Counted from the first letter of the stretch, positions 27,133 through 35,790 are shown. The stretch: 64,000 nucleotides of DNA from Bacillus_BD sp963765265 (GCA_963765265.1 CAVXVN010000005.1:186001-250000), one strand, 5' to 3'. The notes: generated by a model not told the origin, from the letters alone. Numbers and translations are program-made.

Positions 27133-28044
27133 ATGAGCGAAGGTGACATGCTCATCATAAAGGTACCTGCTAGTACGGCTAATCTTGGACCAGGGTTTGA
27201 TTCTATAGGCATGGCATTAGATCTTTATTTGACTCTGGAAGTAGAAAAAGCGGACAACTGGAAGGTTATTCCTTTAACAAAGGAAATGGAAATTTTTCCT
27301 ACTGATGAAAGTAATTTTATTATCCAAGTTGCTATGAAAACAGCGCAAAAGTATAATAAGCCCGTACATCCAGCGATCGTAAAGGTTCATAGTGAGATTC
27401 CGCTTGCGAGAGGTCTTGGTTCTAGTGCTGCAGCGATTGTTGCGGGTATTGAATTGGCAGATTCACTTGGTGATTTAAATCTCTCAAAACAAGAGAAGTT
27501 TGAAATTGCTTCAGTCATGGAAGGCCATCCAGACAATGCAGGAGCCTCTTTATTAGGGGGACTTGTCATTGGTTGTCAGACGGATGAGTCAGTGGATGCT
27601 GTGGTCTTTCATGAGGTCGACTTTGATATTGTAGCAGTTGTGCCTAATGAAGAGCTACTAACGAAAAAATCACGAGGTGTTTTGCCAACTGAAATATCTT
27701 TTAAGCAAGCTGTAACAGCAGGGGCGGTAGGCAATGTATTAGTGGCTTCTTTATTGAATGGGAACTATACATTAGCAGGTAAGATGATGAAAGATGACCG
27801 ATACCATCAGCCTTATCGTCGGGAGCTTGTGCCTCATATGGCAATCATTGAAGAACATGCTCCTGAATATGGAGCTTTCGGAGTAGCCTTAAGCGGTGCT
27901 GGACCGACGATTCTTTGCTTATCAGAGCCTGGAACGGCAAATAACGTGATTAATGGTCTACAGAAGCATCTTCCAAATATGACTTACTTTAGCCTAAAAG
28001 TCGATCAGACTGGAAGTAAAGTATATTCAATGACAGGAATATGA
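27133..28044 (+). CDS. thrB: Homoserine kinase
   Basis: ThrB phosphorylates homoserine on the way to threonine. The 303-residue GHMP kinase has the ATP-binding motif PLARGLGSSAA (about residues 90-100) and the C-terminal GAFGVALSGAGPT motif. ATG 27133 follows AAGGAG; an in-frame ATG at 27148 is possible. It is followed by a strong terminator, so threonine synthase is not in this operon. Confidence 0.95.
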   Translation: MSEGDMLIIKVPASTANLGPGFDSIGMALDLYLTLEVEKADNWKVIPLTKEMEIFPTDESNFIIQVAMKTAQKYNKPVHPAIVKVHSEIPLARGLGSSAAAIVAGIELADSLGDLNLSKQEKFEIASVMEGHPDNAGASLLGGLVIGCQTDESVDAVVFHEVDFDIVAVVPNEELLTKKSRGVLPTEISFKQAVTAGAVGNVLVASLLNGNYTLAGKMMKDDRYHQPYRRELVPHMAIIEEHAPEYGAFGVALSGAGPTILCLSEPGTANNVINGLQKHLPNMTYFSLKVDQTGSKVYSMTGI

Positions 28045-28090
28045 AACGAAAAAGCGACTCATCTATATAGATGAGTCGCTTTTTCGTTTT
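28045..28090 (+). terminator. Rho-independent terminator after thrB
   Basis: A perfect stem of at least 18 bp built from GAAAAAGCGACTCATCT and its complement, with a 4-base loop, ends in T runs. Confidence 0.95.
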
Positions 28091-28202
28091 TCTTGATCCT
28101 GCTCTCTTCAGCCCGCAGGAAGCGGGTCATGCAGATGAAGACATAAGGATGTGGAGCTGTTAGTCAGTGATTCTCTTGAATTAGCCAAATCTGCTTATCG
28201 AA

Positions 28203-28448
28203 TTAAAATACTTGCTCGACTTCCAAAATCCCAGGAACTTCTTCAAGTAGAGCACGTTCAATTCCAGCTTTTAATGTAATAGTAGAACTTGGGCAGCTGC
28301 CACAAGCACCTAGTAGACGTAATTTGACAATACCATCCTCTACATCAACAAGCTCACAATCTCCTCCGTCACGAAGAAGGAATGGGCGTAATTTATCTAA
28401 AACATCTTGTACTTGTTGTACTTGTTCCAATGTGTTTTGTTCTGCCAT
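28203..28448 (-). CDS. yutI: NifU/NfuA-type Fe-S carrier YutI
   Basis: The 81-residue protein is a NifU C-terminal domain with the cluster-binding CGSCP motif (GACGSCPSSTITLKAGIE). Such proteins carry Fe-S clusters from the Suf scaffold to target enzymes. The first ATG is only three bases from the AAGGAG site; the second (28448, MAEQ) is well spaced and is chosen. Confidence 0.9.
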   Translation of the reverse strand: MAEQNTLEQVQQVQDVLDKLRPFLLRDGGDCELVDVEDGIVKLRLLGACGSCPSSTITLKAGIERALLEEVPGILEVEQVF

Positions 28449-28656
28449 ATCCATCAGCTCCTTTCATAATCATATTATAATCAGAAAGTGCAAAAAAAGC
28501 TATTCAGAAAACTCACAATCCAGGTATCTAAAGTTCGTTTATGTAAAGTTGATATAATATTCTAAATTTAACGTAAGATCCTGTCAGGCTAAGTTTTTGA
28601 AATAAAGAACTGGTTATATTATGATAAAGATAGAATTGTAGGAAGGTGAGGATGAT

Positions 28657-28992
28657 ATGAGTCAAAAAGTTGTTGAAATCGCTATATTTGGAGCAGAACA
28701 GATATGTGCAAGTTGTGTGAATTTACCTTCTTCCATTGAGACCTATGAATGGTTGGAAGCGGCTATAACACGCAAGTTTCCAAATCAACCATTTAAATTC
28801 ACATATACGGATATTTTTGAACCACCAATTGAAGATCAAGACAAGCGACAATTTGCGCAGAAAGTGATTGATGAAGATTTGTTTTATCCGGTTATCCTTG
28901 TTGAAGGGAAAATCGTTGGAGAAGGCAGCGCACGCTTAAAAACCATTTATGCTGAGTTGGAAAAGTACGGGTATGCAGCGACAGAATTGTGA
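28657..28992 (+). CDS. yuzD: YuzD family protein (DUF1462)
   Basis: The 111-residue protein matches the YuzD family, with a thioredoxin-like fold. A CASC motif (Cys18, Cys21, in EQICASCVN) suggests a redox or metal role. It lies opposite yutI as in B. subtilis. ATG 28657 follows GAAGGTGAGG. Confidence 0.85.
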   Translation: MSQKVVEIAIFGAEQICASCVNLPSSIETYEWLEAAITRKFPNQPFKFTYTDIFEPPIEDQDKRQFAQKVIDEDLFYPVILVEGKIVGEGSARLKTIYAELEKYGYAATEL

Positions 28993-28999
28993 ATTTTGA

Positions 29000-29046
29000 A
29001 AGAAAGAAATCCACAAAGGTTCATGTCACTTGTGGATTCCTTTCTT
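29000..29046. terminator. Bidirectional terminator between yuzD and yutJ
   Basis: AAATCCACAA and TTGTGGATT pair within a longer imperfect stem, with A-rich and T-rich flanks for both convergent genes. Confidence 0.75.
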
Positions 29047-29059
29047 AATTAATATAGGG

Positions 29060-30127
29060 TCAACCTTTGTGATATTTGTACATCCAGAGAACACCTGATT
29101 TTAATAAACGAGGAACTCTTCCAGTGAAAGGTTTTTCGGCAACAAGTCCAAAACCATGTTTCTTGCCAAGAGAACCAAGCACTCCTTTTAGTTTAATCGC
29201 TGTTAAATTTTTGGGTAAAGCCTCACCGTTCCATCGTTTTATAAGAACTTGTACGATTTGCTCTGCTTGACCTTCTGCTAATTGTGCACTCGGTGCATGC
29301 GGGAGGCTGGCACAATCCCCAACTACATATACATGTTCATTGTTTGGAAGATTATGATGCGTTGTTAACAAGACTCGTCCTTGCTTGTCTTTTTCAACGT
29401 CCAATTCACGAACTAGTCGGTTTGGTTGAATACCTGCTGTCCATACAATGATATCACTAGAAACGGGCTCTTCATGGTTATATAATACACTTTCTTCTAC
29501 TCTAGTAATATTGGAATTGATAATCATTTCAACGCCATGATTATCAAACCAGTTTTCAACATATGTGCTTAGTCTTTCCGGAAATGCTGATAAAATACGA
29601 TCCCCTCTGTCAAAAACACGAATCTTTAAATCTTGACGACTTTCATTCAGTTCTGAAGCTAATTCTACTCCGCTCAATCCACCTCCAATGATGGACACGA
29701 CAGAACCAGGGTTAAGATTATTAACTACTTGGTAGGTATTCCTGCACTTCTCAATGGTTTGAATGCTGTATGTAAAATCTTCAGCACCTGGAATATTGTG
29801 ATATTTATCTTCACAACCTAATCCAATAATCAAGTCATCATAAACAACGGGATCTGCATTAGATAGAAAAATCTTATTTCCTTCAAGGTTGATCTTTTCG
29901 ACTTCAGCATAAATGATGTTTAATCTTGGATGTTCTGGAAAAGCGACCCGTATGTCTTGTTCCGAGACTGCGCCTGCAGCCAGTGCATAGTACTCTGTTT
30001 TAAGACAATGATAGGGTAAACGATCAATTAATGTAATGGACATATCCTCAGGTAATTGGTTAGGTAATAAACGGGCAAGGACTCTCATTCCACCGTATCC
30101 TCCACCAAGTATGACCAGGTTTTTCAT
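29060..30127 (-). CDS. yutJ: NADH dehydrogenase-like FAD oxidoreductase YutJ
   Basis: The 355-residue protein is a type II NADH dehydrogenase-like flavoprotein with two nucleotide folds: GGGYGGMR at the N terminus for FAD and IGGGLSGVE near residue 147 for NADH, plus the VYVVGDCA motif near the C terminus. It is the first of two such proteins in the window; yumB is at 32528. It lacks an obvious C-terminal membrane helix, although relatives bind the membrane face. Confidence 0.88.
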   Translation of the reverse strand: MKNLVILGGGYGGMRVLARLLPNQLPEDMSITLIDRLPYHCLKTEYYALAAGAVSEQDIRVAFPEHPRLNIIYAEVEKINLEGNKIFLSNADPVVYDDLIIGLGCEDKYHNIPGAEDFTYSIQTIEKCRNTYQVVNNLNPGSVVSIIGGGLSGVELASELNESRQDLKIRVFDRGDRILSAFPERLSTYVENWFDNHGVEMIINSNITRVEESVLYNHEEPVSSDIIVWTAGIQPNRLVRELDVEKDKQGRVLLTTHHNLPNNEHVYVVGDCASLPHAPSAQLAEGQAEQIVQVLIKRWNGEALPKNLTAIKLKGVLGSLGKKHGFGLVAEKPFTGRVPRLLKSGVLWMYKYHKG

Positions 30128-30615
30128 AACAAATTTCCCCTTTTTTCTTCATTCATTCAAAGTAATCATTCTATTTATATAAGACATTTTATTAATGATG
30201 AAGGAAGACAATCTATTTATCCGCTAACATAAACGTATAATTATTCCCAAATAGTGAAAACCTTATTTTCTTTAATTCTGAAATTAAAGAAAAATTAAAG
30301 CGTTTTCATTGATGTCTTGCATTATTGGCTAATTGGTTTTTTTATCTATTTATTATCAACAAAATTATATCGAAATTGTGACAAAATAACAACACTTATA
30401 GTTACTTATCGTTTGGATTATTGACATGAAAGAAAACTTCCGTAAGAATTTTAGAAACTATTGCCACTTCAGTCCAATATAGATAGATGGTCAATGTCCT
30501 TTTAAACCAAGCAGTTCACTTGCCAATTTAAAAGAAAAAAGGTAGGATTGTTAGATGTTATGTGTTCCTGAATGTTCGAGGAGATAATCCTTTTCCTTAC
30601 GAGGTGAGAAAAATT
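30128..30615. other. Divergent intergenic region between yutJ and yuzB
   Basis: 488 AT-rich bases with no supported gene. It must hold the yutJ and yuzB promoters. A TTGACA occurs at 30421, but its -10 partner is weak. Nothing else was recognised. Confidence 0.4.
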
Positions 30616-30855
30616 ATGTTTAAACCAATTATTGAATTTTGTATTAGTAATTTAGCGAGTGGTGCTCAAATAGCAAAAGAAAAATTAGAGCAGGATCCTA
30701 ATTTAGATATTATTGAATATGGTTGTCTTAGTTATTGTGGAAAGTGCAATCATTTTTTATATGCCTTAGTAAATGGAGAGGTTGTGACAGGTGAGACTCC
30801 TGAACAACTTGTTGATCACATTTATCAATTTCTAGAAGAAAATCCTCTTTTTTAA
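30616..30855 (+). CDS. yuzB: YuzB family protein (DUF1450)
   Basis: The 79-residue protein has the DUF1450 pattern: an N-terminal FCISNL motif, then GCLSYCGKC and an LVNGEVV strand. The layout resembles small thioredoxin-like or ferredoxin-like metal proteins; the role is unknown. The frame opens at 30562, but ATG 30616 follows GAGGTG with a 9-base gap. A second DUF1450 protein lies at 37572-37841. Confidence 0.85.
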   Translation: MFKPIIEFCISNLASGAQIAKEKLEQDPNLDIIEYGCLSYCGKCNHFLYALVNGEVVTGETPEQLVDHIYQFLEENPLF

Positions 30856-30861
30856 GATCAT

Positions 30862-30908
30862 AAAGACTACTAGGGTCCGTATCATCGTACCCTAGTAGTC
30901 TTTATTTT
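30862..30908. terminator. Bidirectional terminator between yuzB and the DUF2225 gene
   Basis: AAAGACTACTAGGG and CCCTAGTAGTCTTT form a perfect 14-bp stem; it overlaps the stop codon of the reverse gene. Confidence 0.92.
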
Positions 30909-31594
30909 TCTATATTCGCAGTGTTTCTTACTTCATTCCATCTTTCTTTTGCCATTTCTACAATTTTCGTTTCAGTTGTACGCCTTTGTTGTTCAATGAC
31001 CTTAGAAAAATATTTGCTTGATTCTCTGATGTTTCCTGTACGAACGTACAATTCACCTAATAAATAAAGGACTCGCATTTCCGTTACTGGAGTGCCTTGG
31101 TAATCCTGGGTACTGTAGGTCTCTTGATATTCACTTAGAGCTAACTTTATAAAACGTTGCTCTTGCTCACTGTTCCCAATACCACGGTAAAGCCATGCGA
31201 TTCTCAAATACATTCCAGCTAGTGTAATATGCTTTTCCTTTTTGAGTGAAGCACAGTAAACCGAAAGCTTGTATGTTTTAATGGCATCTTCGACCGAGCG
31301 TTTCTCAGAAAAAATTTGTGGCACCCATTGGGTACTAACTTTTTCTTGAATGGTTTCCTTTGTATTAGGAGGAAAATATGGTGAAAAGTCATCTGAAAAA
31401 GAATAGCCACATTTAGGGCACACAAGAATATGATATAATACTGGGTTATTTTCAGAGGGAGAATAGGTAGGACAGAAATCGGAATCGGTGTGAGATAATT
31501 TCACGAAACGAGATCGAATTTTTTTAGATGTAAAAGAATGATTACAAATAGAACATTTGCATTTTTTATCAAAAAGAGCTTCAAGTTCAGCCAA
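30902..31594 (-). CDS. DUF2225 zinc-ribbon/TPR protein
   Basis: The 230-residue protein has an N-terminal zinc ribbon formed by CKCSICNHSF and a later CPKCGYSF, then about 130 residues of TPR-like helices. It matches DUF2225, a family of unknown function common in spore formers. ATG 31594 starts the frame. Its upstream side abuts repeat copy D. Confidence 0.8.
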   Translation of the reverse strand: MAELEALFDKKCKCSICNHSFTSKKIRSRFVKLSHTDSDFCPTYSPSENNPVLYHILVCPKCGYSFSDDFSPYFPPNTKETIQEKVSTQWVPQIFSEKRSVEDAIKTYKLSVYCASLKKEKHITLAGMYLRIAWLYRGIGNSEQEQRFIKLALSEYQETYSTQDYQGTPVTEMRVLYLLGELYVRTGNIRESSKYFSKVIEQQRRTTETKIVEMAKERWNEVRNTANIEK

Positions 31595-31672
31595 ATTAGG
31601 TCACCTCGGGATGATTGAGTGCAGTATTGTACTTCCTATTATAGCGTAGTTTAGCACAGATTGACGAATGAT

Positions 31673-31866
31673 TTAACTTCATTCAGCAGAAGTCTCCCAC
31701 TTCTATAAGTGGTGAGATGAATGTTAAGTTTTTATCAGTTCAGTGGAGGTTCAAACCTCTACTGAATGAAGTTAAAGCCTCCGGCGGATGCCACGGATTT
31801 TTTAGAGGTAATTTATCGAGCGAGCTCGATAAAATCCGGGCGCAAATTCGACGGGGCGAATTTGAT
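31673..31866 (+). repeat. Multi-hairpin repeat, copy D
   Basis: A 194-base element. Its 5' part is a three-way fold: outer stem TTAACTTCATTCAG (31673-31686) with CTGAATGAAGTTAA (31762-31775), and two inner hairpins near 31693-31716 and 31738-31764, the second with a TTCAA loop. Then come a GGATTT / AAATCC stem enclosing the perfect palindrome TTTATCGAGC-GA-GCTCGATAAA (31812-31833), and the end hairpin at 31843-31864. It has no open frame and ends 81 bases before yutM. Confidence 0.85.
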
Positions 31867-31889
31867 TATAAGAAAGTAAGTTGCTTAAG

Positions 31890-31918
31890 TTGAGAGAGAT
31901 TGTAGAAGTGTATATAAT
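31890..31918 (+). promoter_or_regulatory. Sigma-A promoter of yutM
   Basis: TTGAGA (31890-31895) and TATAAT (31913-31918) are separated by 17 bases, directly downstream of repeat copy D. Confidence 0.7.
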
Positions 31919-31946
31919 AAGAATAAGTGAAAAAGGAGGGTACAAT

Positions 31947-32309
31947 ATGAGTGAAACAGTTAAAATTACTGAAGCAGCAGCTCTTCAAATAAAAGATATG
32001 ATGAAGCAAAATGAGGAAGAAGGATCTTACTTGCGGGTGGCCGTAAAAGGTGGAGGCTGCAGTGGCTTATCATATGGAATGGGTTTTGTACAAGATGCTG
32101 AAGAGGGAGATATACAATTCGAACAGCATGGACTTAAAGTAGTTGTTGATAAAGAGGATGCTTCTATTCTGAATGGAACGGTGATTGATTTTAAACAATC
32201 CATGATGGGCGGGGGCTTTACGATTGAGAATCCGAATGCCATCGCCACTTGTGGTTGTGGTTCATCTTTCCGCACAGCAGAGGCCGTAGGAACACCTGAG
32301 AATTGTTAA
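31947..32309 (+). CDS. yutM: HesB/IscA-type Fe-S protein YutM
   Basis: The 120-residue A-type carrier has the three conserved cysteines, one in GGGCSGLSY and two in ATCGCGSSF. A-type carriers pass Fe-S clusters to apo-enzymes. The frame opens earlier; ATG 31947 follows AAAGGAGGG. Together with sufCDSUB and yutI it completes a Gram-positive Fe-S assembly set. Confidence 0.92.
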   Translation: MSETVKITEAAALQIKDMMKQNEEEGSYLRVAVKGGGCSGLSYGMGFVQDAEEGDIQFEQHGLKVVVDKEDASILNGTVIDFKQSMMGGGFTIENPNAIATCGCGSSFRTAEAVGTPENC

Positions 32310-32312
32310 AAG

Positions 32313-32343
32313 AAAGAGCTGACTTTAACGTCAGCTTTTTTTT
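32313..32343 (+). terminator. Rho-independent terminator after yutM
   Basis: GAGCTGAC and GTCAGCTT pair over a 6-base loop, followed by eight T. Confidence 0.9.
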
Positions 32344-32527
32344 AGCAATTTTCAAAGTACAAACGGTTTCGAAAAATATTTTACTACAATAATAAAACAA
32401 AGTGAATGTGATCAATGAAAGACTTTTGATAATTGAAAAAACGTTTCGAATAGCAATAAGATAAATTTCTATAGTAGGAAAGGGAAGATAGATTAATAGT
32501 GGAGGGATTAACGAGAGGGGTGATCTT

Positions 32528-33739
32528 TTGAAAAGGCCAAAGATTGTTATTTTGGGAGCAGGTTTTGGAGGGCTGATGACAGTCACGAAATTACAAAAGG
32601 AATTAGATGTGAACGAGGCAGAAATTGTATTGATTAATAAAGATAGCCATTATTATCAAAAAACTTGGTTTCATCAAGTTGCAGGTAGCAATATGCCTCC
32701 AAGTCGTGTCCGCTTTGATATTAAGGATGTTATTGATTCCAATAAAGTGCAGTTTATTCATGATACCGTTATTGAAATTAAACCTGAAGAGAAAAAAGTT
32801 ATGTTGGAGAAGAACGAGGTACATTATGACTATTTGGTTGTAGCAATAGGTGGAGAGGTAGGAACTTTTGGGATAAAGGGGATTAAAGAATATTCTTTAT
32901 CCATTTCAAGTGCTTCTGCTGCAAGACATATTAATAACCATATTGAAGGTGAATTTTCTAAATATCAAGGTGGTGAAAAAGAGGACAAGTTAACCATCGT
33001 TGTCGGAGGTGCAGGTCTTACAGGAATCGAATTTCTAGGTGAACTTACGGATCGGTTGCCTAAGCTCTGTCGACAGTATAAGGTAGATAGAAGTAAGGTA
33101 GAAATCATTTGTGTTCAATCTTCTTTCGCATTACCTATTTTTGAACATGATCTTGGACAATATGCAGTGAATACTTTAGAAAAAAAAGGCGTTCAATTTC
33201 GATTTGGAACTAGGATTAGAGAGTGCTTACCAGATGGAGTGATAATTGGTAAAAACGGAGAAGAGGCTGTTGAGAAAATTCATGCAGGAACGATTATTTG
33301 GGCTGCAGGAGTACGTGGAAATTCCATAATGGAACAAGCTGGAATACAAGTAACAGAAGGACGGGTAAAAGTGAATCCTGATTTAAGAGCTCCTGGATTT
33401 GAAAACCTTTTCATTATTGGAGATTGTTCTATTTTTGTAGATGAAAAAACAGGTCAACCTTATCCACCAACGGCACAAATTGCCTTGCAACAAGGGACAA
33501 CATGTGCAGAAAATATTCTTTCATTGCTTCGTAACAAAACAAAACTTAAAAAATTCGAACCCAATATTAGAGGGATTGTTTGTGCTTTAGGGAAAGAAAA
33601 TGCGGTCGGAGTTGTTTATGGAAAGAAAGTTTTTGGACCTAAAGCTCTCTTTATGAAGAAAATGATTGATAATCGCGCGCTATATAAGATTGGCCGTTCA
33701 TCACTTATATTAAAAAAAGGCAGATTAAATCTTTTTTAA
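32528..33739 (+). CDS. yumB: Type II NADH dehydrogenase-like protein YumB
   Basis: The 403-residue flavoprotein has an N-terminal FAD motif (ILGAGFGG), a second nucleotide motif (VVGGAGLTGIE near residue 158) and the FIIGDCS motif. It feeds electrons from NADH to menaquinone without pumping protons, by analogy with NDH-2. The start is a TTG at 32528 after AGGGGTG. The yutJ protein (29060) is a related but distinct paralogue. Confidence 0.88.
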   Translation: MKRPKIVILGAGFGGLMTVTKLQKELDVNEAEIVLINKDSHYYQKTWFHQVAGSNMPPSRVRFDIKDVIDSNKVQFIHDTVIEIKPEEKKVMLEKNEVHYDYLVVAIGGEVGTFGIKGIKEYSLSISSASAARHINNHIEGEFSKYQGGEKEDKLTIVVGGAGLTGIEFLGELTDRLPKLCRQYKVDRSKVEIICVQSSFALPIFEHDLGQYAVNTLEKKGVQFRFGTRIRECLPDGVIIGKNGEEAVEKIHAGTIIWAAGVRGNSIMEQAGIQVTEGRVKVNPDLRAPGFENLFIIGDCSIFVDEKTGQPYPPTAQIALQQGTTCAENILSLLRNKTKLKKFEPNIRGIVCALGKENAVGVVYGKKVFGPKALFMKKMIDNRALYKIGRSSLILKKGRLNLF

Positions 33740-33782
33740 ACGAAAAGCATTGTTAAAAATAATCATTAACACGGGATAGTCT

Positions 33783-33811
33783 AAAAGGACAGATTTTTTG
33801 TCCTTTTTTGC
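33783..33811 (+). terminator. Rho-independent terminator after yumB
   Basis: AAAAGGACA and TGTCCTTTTTT pair, with a T-rich loop and a T tail. Confidence 0.8.
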
Positions 33812-33944
33812 ATTCAAGAGAGGTGGACAATCCATTTGGATGACAAAGGAGAATGGATTGTTGTGAGAAAAGAAATGTAAAAATTTTGACGATTCTCAAT
33901 TCATTCAGTACACTTAAATGGAGTCAAATAGGGGGTTGTACTTT

Positions 33945-34262
33945 ATGAATATAGTGGTGTTAATGATATCCATGCTGCTTTTCTTTGTATTATTTTTTGG
34001 AATCGGTTTTATTCTCAATATGCTATTAAGAATGTCCTGGATTATGGCTATTATTTATCCCATTATTGCTTTTTTGATTATTGATAAGGTTCGATTTGTC
34101 GAATATTTTACAAATGCCGGGCAATCGTTCTCGGATTTATTATTACACTTATCCCGATTAGCGATGGCGGATATTCTTATTTTAGCTTGTGGATGGGGCG
34201 GTGCAATTATTGCAGGGTTGACCATTAATGCACTTCGAAGAAAAGGTTATCAAATGTTTTAA
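33945..34262 (+). CDS. yuiB: Membrane protein YuiB
   Basis: The 105-residue protein has two N-terminal membrane segments (about residues 3-25 and 28-45) and one near the C terminus (about 78-97). It matches YuiB of B. subtilis, which has no known function. The frame opens nine codons earlier; ATG 33945 follows GGGGG with a suitable gap. yuiC follows. Confidence 0.8.
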   Translation: MNIVVLMISMLLFFVLFFGIGFILNMLLRMSWIMAIIYPIIAFLIIDKVRFVEYFTNAGQSFSDLLLHLSRLAMADILILACGWGGAIIAGLTINALRRKGYQMF

Positions 34263-34269
34263 GATTAAA

Positions 34270-34297
34270 ATCCTTCGCTAAGGCGGAGGTTTTTTTT
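34270..34297 (+). terminator. Rho-independent terminator after yuiB
   Basis: CCTTCGC-TAA-GGCGGAGG with one wobble pair is followed by eight T. Confidence 0.75.
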
Positions 34298-34384
34298 ATA
34301 AAGATCAAGCCTTCTTTTTTAACTATTCATGCATAGTTTTGCCCACCATGGGAAATGAATAGTTTTGGGAGGAATGAATAATAG

Positions 34385-35074
34385 ATGCTAAAATTAAAAA
34401 CATTTACGATTCGTTTGATCATGACTATTTTATTTTTAGGTGCTCTTTCAACAACCGTTCATTCAATCTCAGGGGTGGAAATTCAAACTGTTATAAGTAG
34501 TATTTACAATCATATTAGAGAAGATTCGAGACCTTCTAATAATCATCACACCCTGGGATTGTCATTGTTCTCATTAAATCAGGCCGTAAAGGCAGAGAAA
34601 CAAATTCCCATGACGGAAGTTGTGTCAAAAGAAACACCAACTCTTGAAAATTCAATTGATTGGTCTAAATATCCAATCCAGAAAGTGGTGGCAACGGGCT
34701 ATACGGCTGGATATGAATCGACAGGGAAAAAACCAGGTCATCCTGAATTTGGAATTACCTATTCTGGCGTAATGGTAAAAAGAGATTTATATTCTACCGT
34801 TGCAGCAGATTTGAATGTTTATCCAATTGGAACGATACTCTTTATTCCTGGCTATGGTTATGGGGTTGTTGCCGATAAAGGTGGTGCCATTACAGGAAAT
34901 AAAGTCGACCTTTATTATGAAACCATTGATGATGTTTATAATCAATGGGGAAAGAAAGAGATTGACGTGTATGTAGTTGAAATAGGCGATGGTTCATTAA
35001 CAGAACAGGAATTGACCTTATTAAATGAGGATAAATCCATGCAAGTATTTCGCCAACAATTTACTCCGTCTTAA
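34385..35074 (+). CDS. yuiC: 3D-domain lytic transglycosylase-like protein YuiC
   Basis: The 229-residue protein has an N-terminal signal or anchor (residues 8-28), a linker of about 70 residues, and a C-terminal 3D domain with its acidic residues in VAADLN, GVVADKGG and KVDLYYE. YuiC-type proteins act on peptidoglycan like MltA transglycosylases. ATG 34385 follows GGGAGGA. The stop codon lies inside the start of repeat fragment F. Confidence 0.88.
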   Translation: MLKLKTFTIRLIMTILFLGALSTTVHSISGVEIQTVISSIYNHIREDSRPSNNHHTLGLSLFSLNQAVKAEKQIPMTEVVSKETPTLENSIDWSKYPIQKVVATGYTAGYESTGKKPGHPEFGITYSGVMVKRDLYSTVAADLNVYPIGTILFIPGYGYGVVADKGGAITGNKVDLYYETIDDVYNQWGKKEIDVYVVEIGDGSLTEQELTLLNEDKSMQVFRQQFTPS

Positions 35075-35132
35075 CGGGCAGTAAGACCCCCACTGATGGA
35101 AGTCTTCTTTATTAATACAGTGAGGGAATAAC
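35071..35132 (+). repeat. Multi-hairpin repeat fragment F at the yuiC end
   Basis: TTAACGGGCAGTAAGACCCC and GAAGTCTTCTTTAT also occur in the long copy at 17175 (minus strand), in the part absent from copies D and E. CCCCCACTG and CAGTGAGGG can form a stem. The fragment overlaps the yuiC stop codon. Confidence 0.6.
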
Positions 35133-35134
35133 AG

Positions 35135-35172
35135 AAAAAAGCAAATCCACCTTATGGGGGATTTGCTTTTTT
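35135..35172. terminator. Bidirectional terminator between yuiC and yuiD
   Basis: AAAAAAGCAAATCC and GGATTTGCTTTTTT form a perfect 14-bp stem over a 10-base loop. Confidence 0.92.
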
Positions 35173-35193
35173 GGATGATAACTGTACATTCTA

Positions 35194-35667
35194 CTAGAGG
35201 TAATAATAAAGGGCTAAAGTTAGGAACACACCGGTAATGCCACCAAAAAATACTTCAATCGGTTTATGGCCAAGGAGCTCTTTCAATTCATTACGTTTTT
35301 CTTGCTCTTCTTTTTTTGGCCATGTTTTAACATCTTCAACCAATTTATTAAAATCAGCAACTAATTGATTAAGCACAATGGCTTGTTCGCCCGCTTGTCT
35401 TCGAACCCCTGAAGCATCAAACATCGTGATAATGGCGAAGATTGCTGAAATAGCAAAGATTGGAGAGTGTAAGCCGGATTCGAGTGCTACTCCTGTTGTT
35501 AAAGCAGTGACCGCAGCGGAGTGGGAGCTAGGCATACCACCAGTACTTGTTAACAATGACCAGTCCAGTTTTTTTGTTGCAATAAAATGGATTGGAACTT
35601 TAATGAATTGGGCGAAAAAGATCGCAGCTAACGAGGCCCAAAAGGGAAAATTTATAAACAGATCCAT
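35194..35667 (-). CDS. yuiD: DUF212 membrane protein YuiD (PAP2-related)
   Basis: The 157-residue protein has about four membrane segments and the motif GGMPSSHSA (about residues 42-50), a divergent form of the PAP2 phosphatase motif. DUF212 proteins may act on lipid phosphates, but this is unproven. It converges with yuiC. Confidence 0.85.
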   Translation of the reverse strand: MDLFINFPFWASLAAIFFAQFIKVPIHFIATKKLDWSLLTSTGGMPSSHSAAVTALTTGVALESGLHSPIFAISAIFAIITMFDASGVRRQAGEQAIVLNQLVADFNKLVEDVKTWPKKEEQEKRNELKELLGHKPIEVFFGGITGVFLTLALYYYL

Positions 35668-35790
35668 ATTAGGTATACCCTTCCTTTAATCAAGTATTCG
35701 ATGCCTATTAGTATGATTTATTTTAGCAATATGCCACGGTATTTGCTAGTGATATATTGAAGGAATCGGGCAAAGTCGAAATTTTTCTTT

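Noticed and set aside
31673..31866. tRNA gene at the TTCAA loop of the repeat
   Set aside because: Only a T-arm-like hairpin is present; acceptor, D and anticodon arms are missing.
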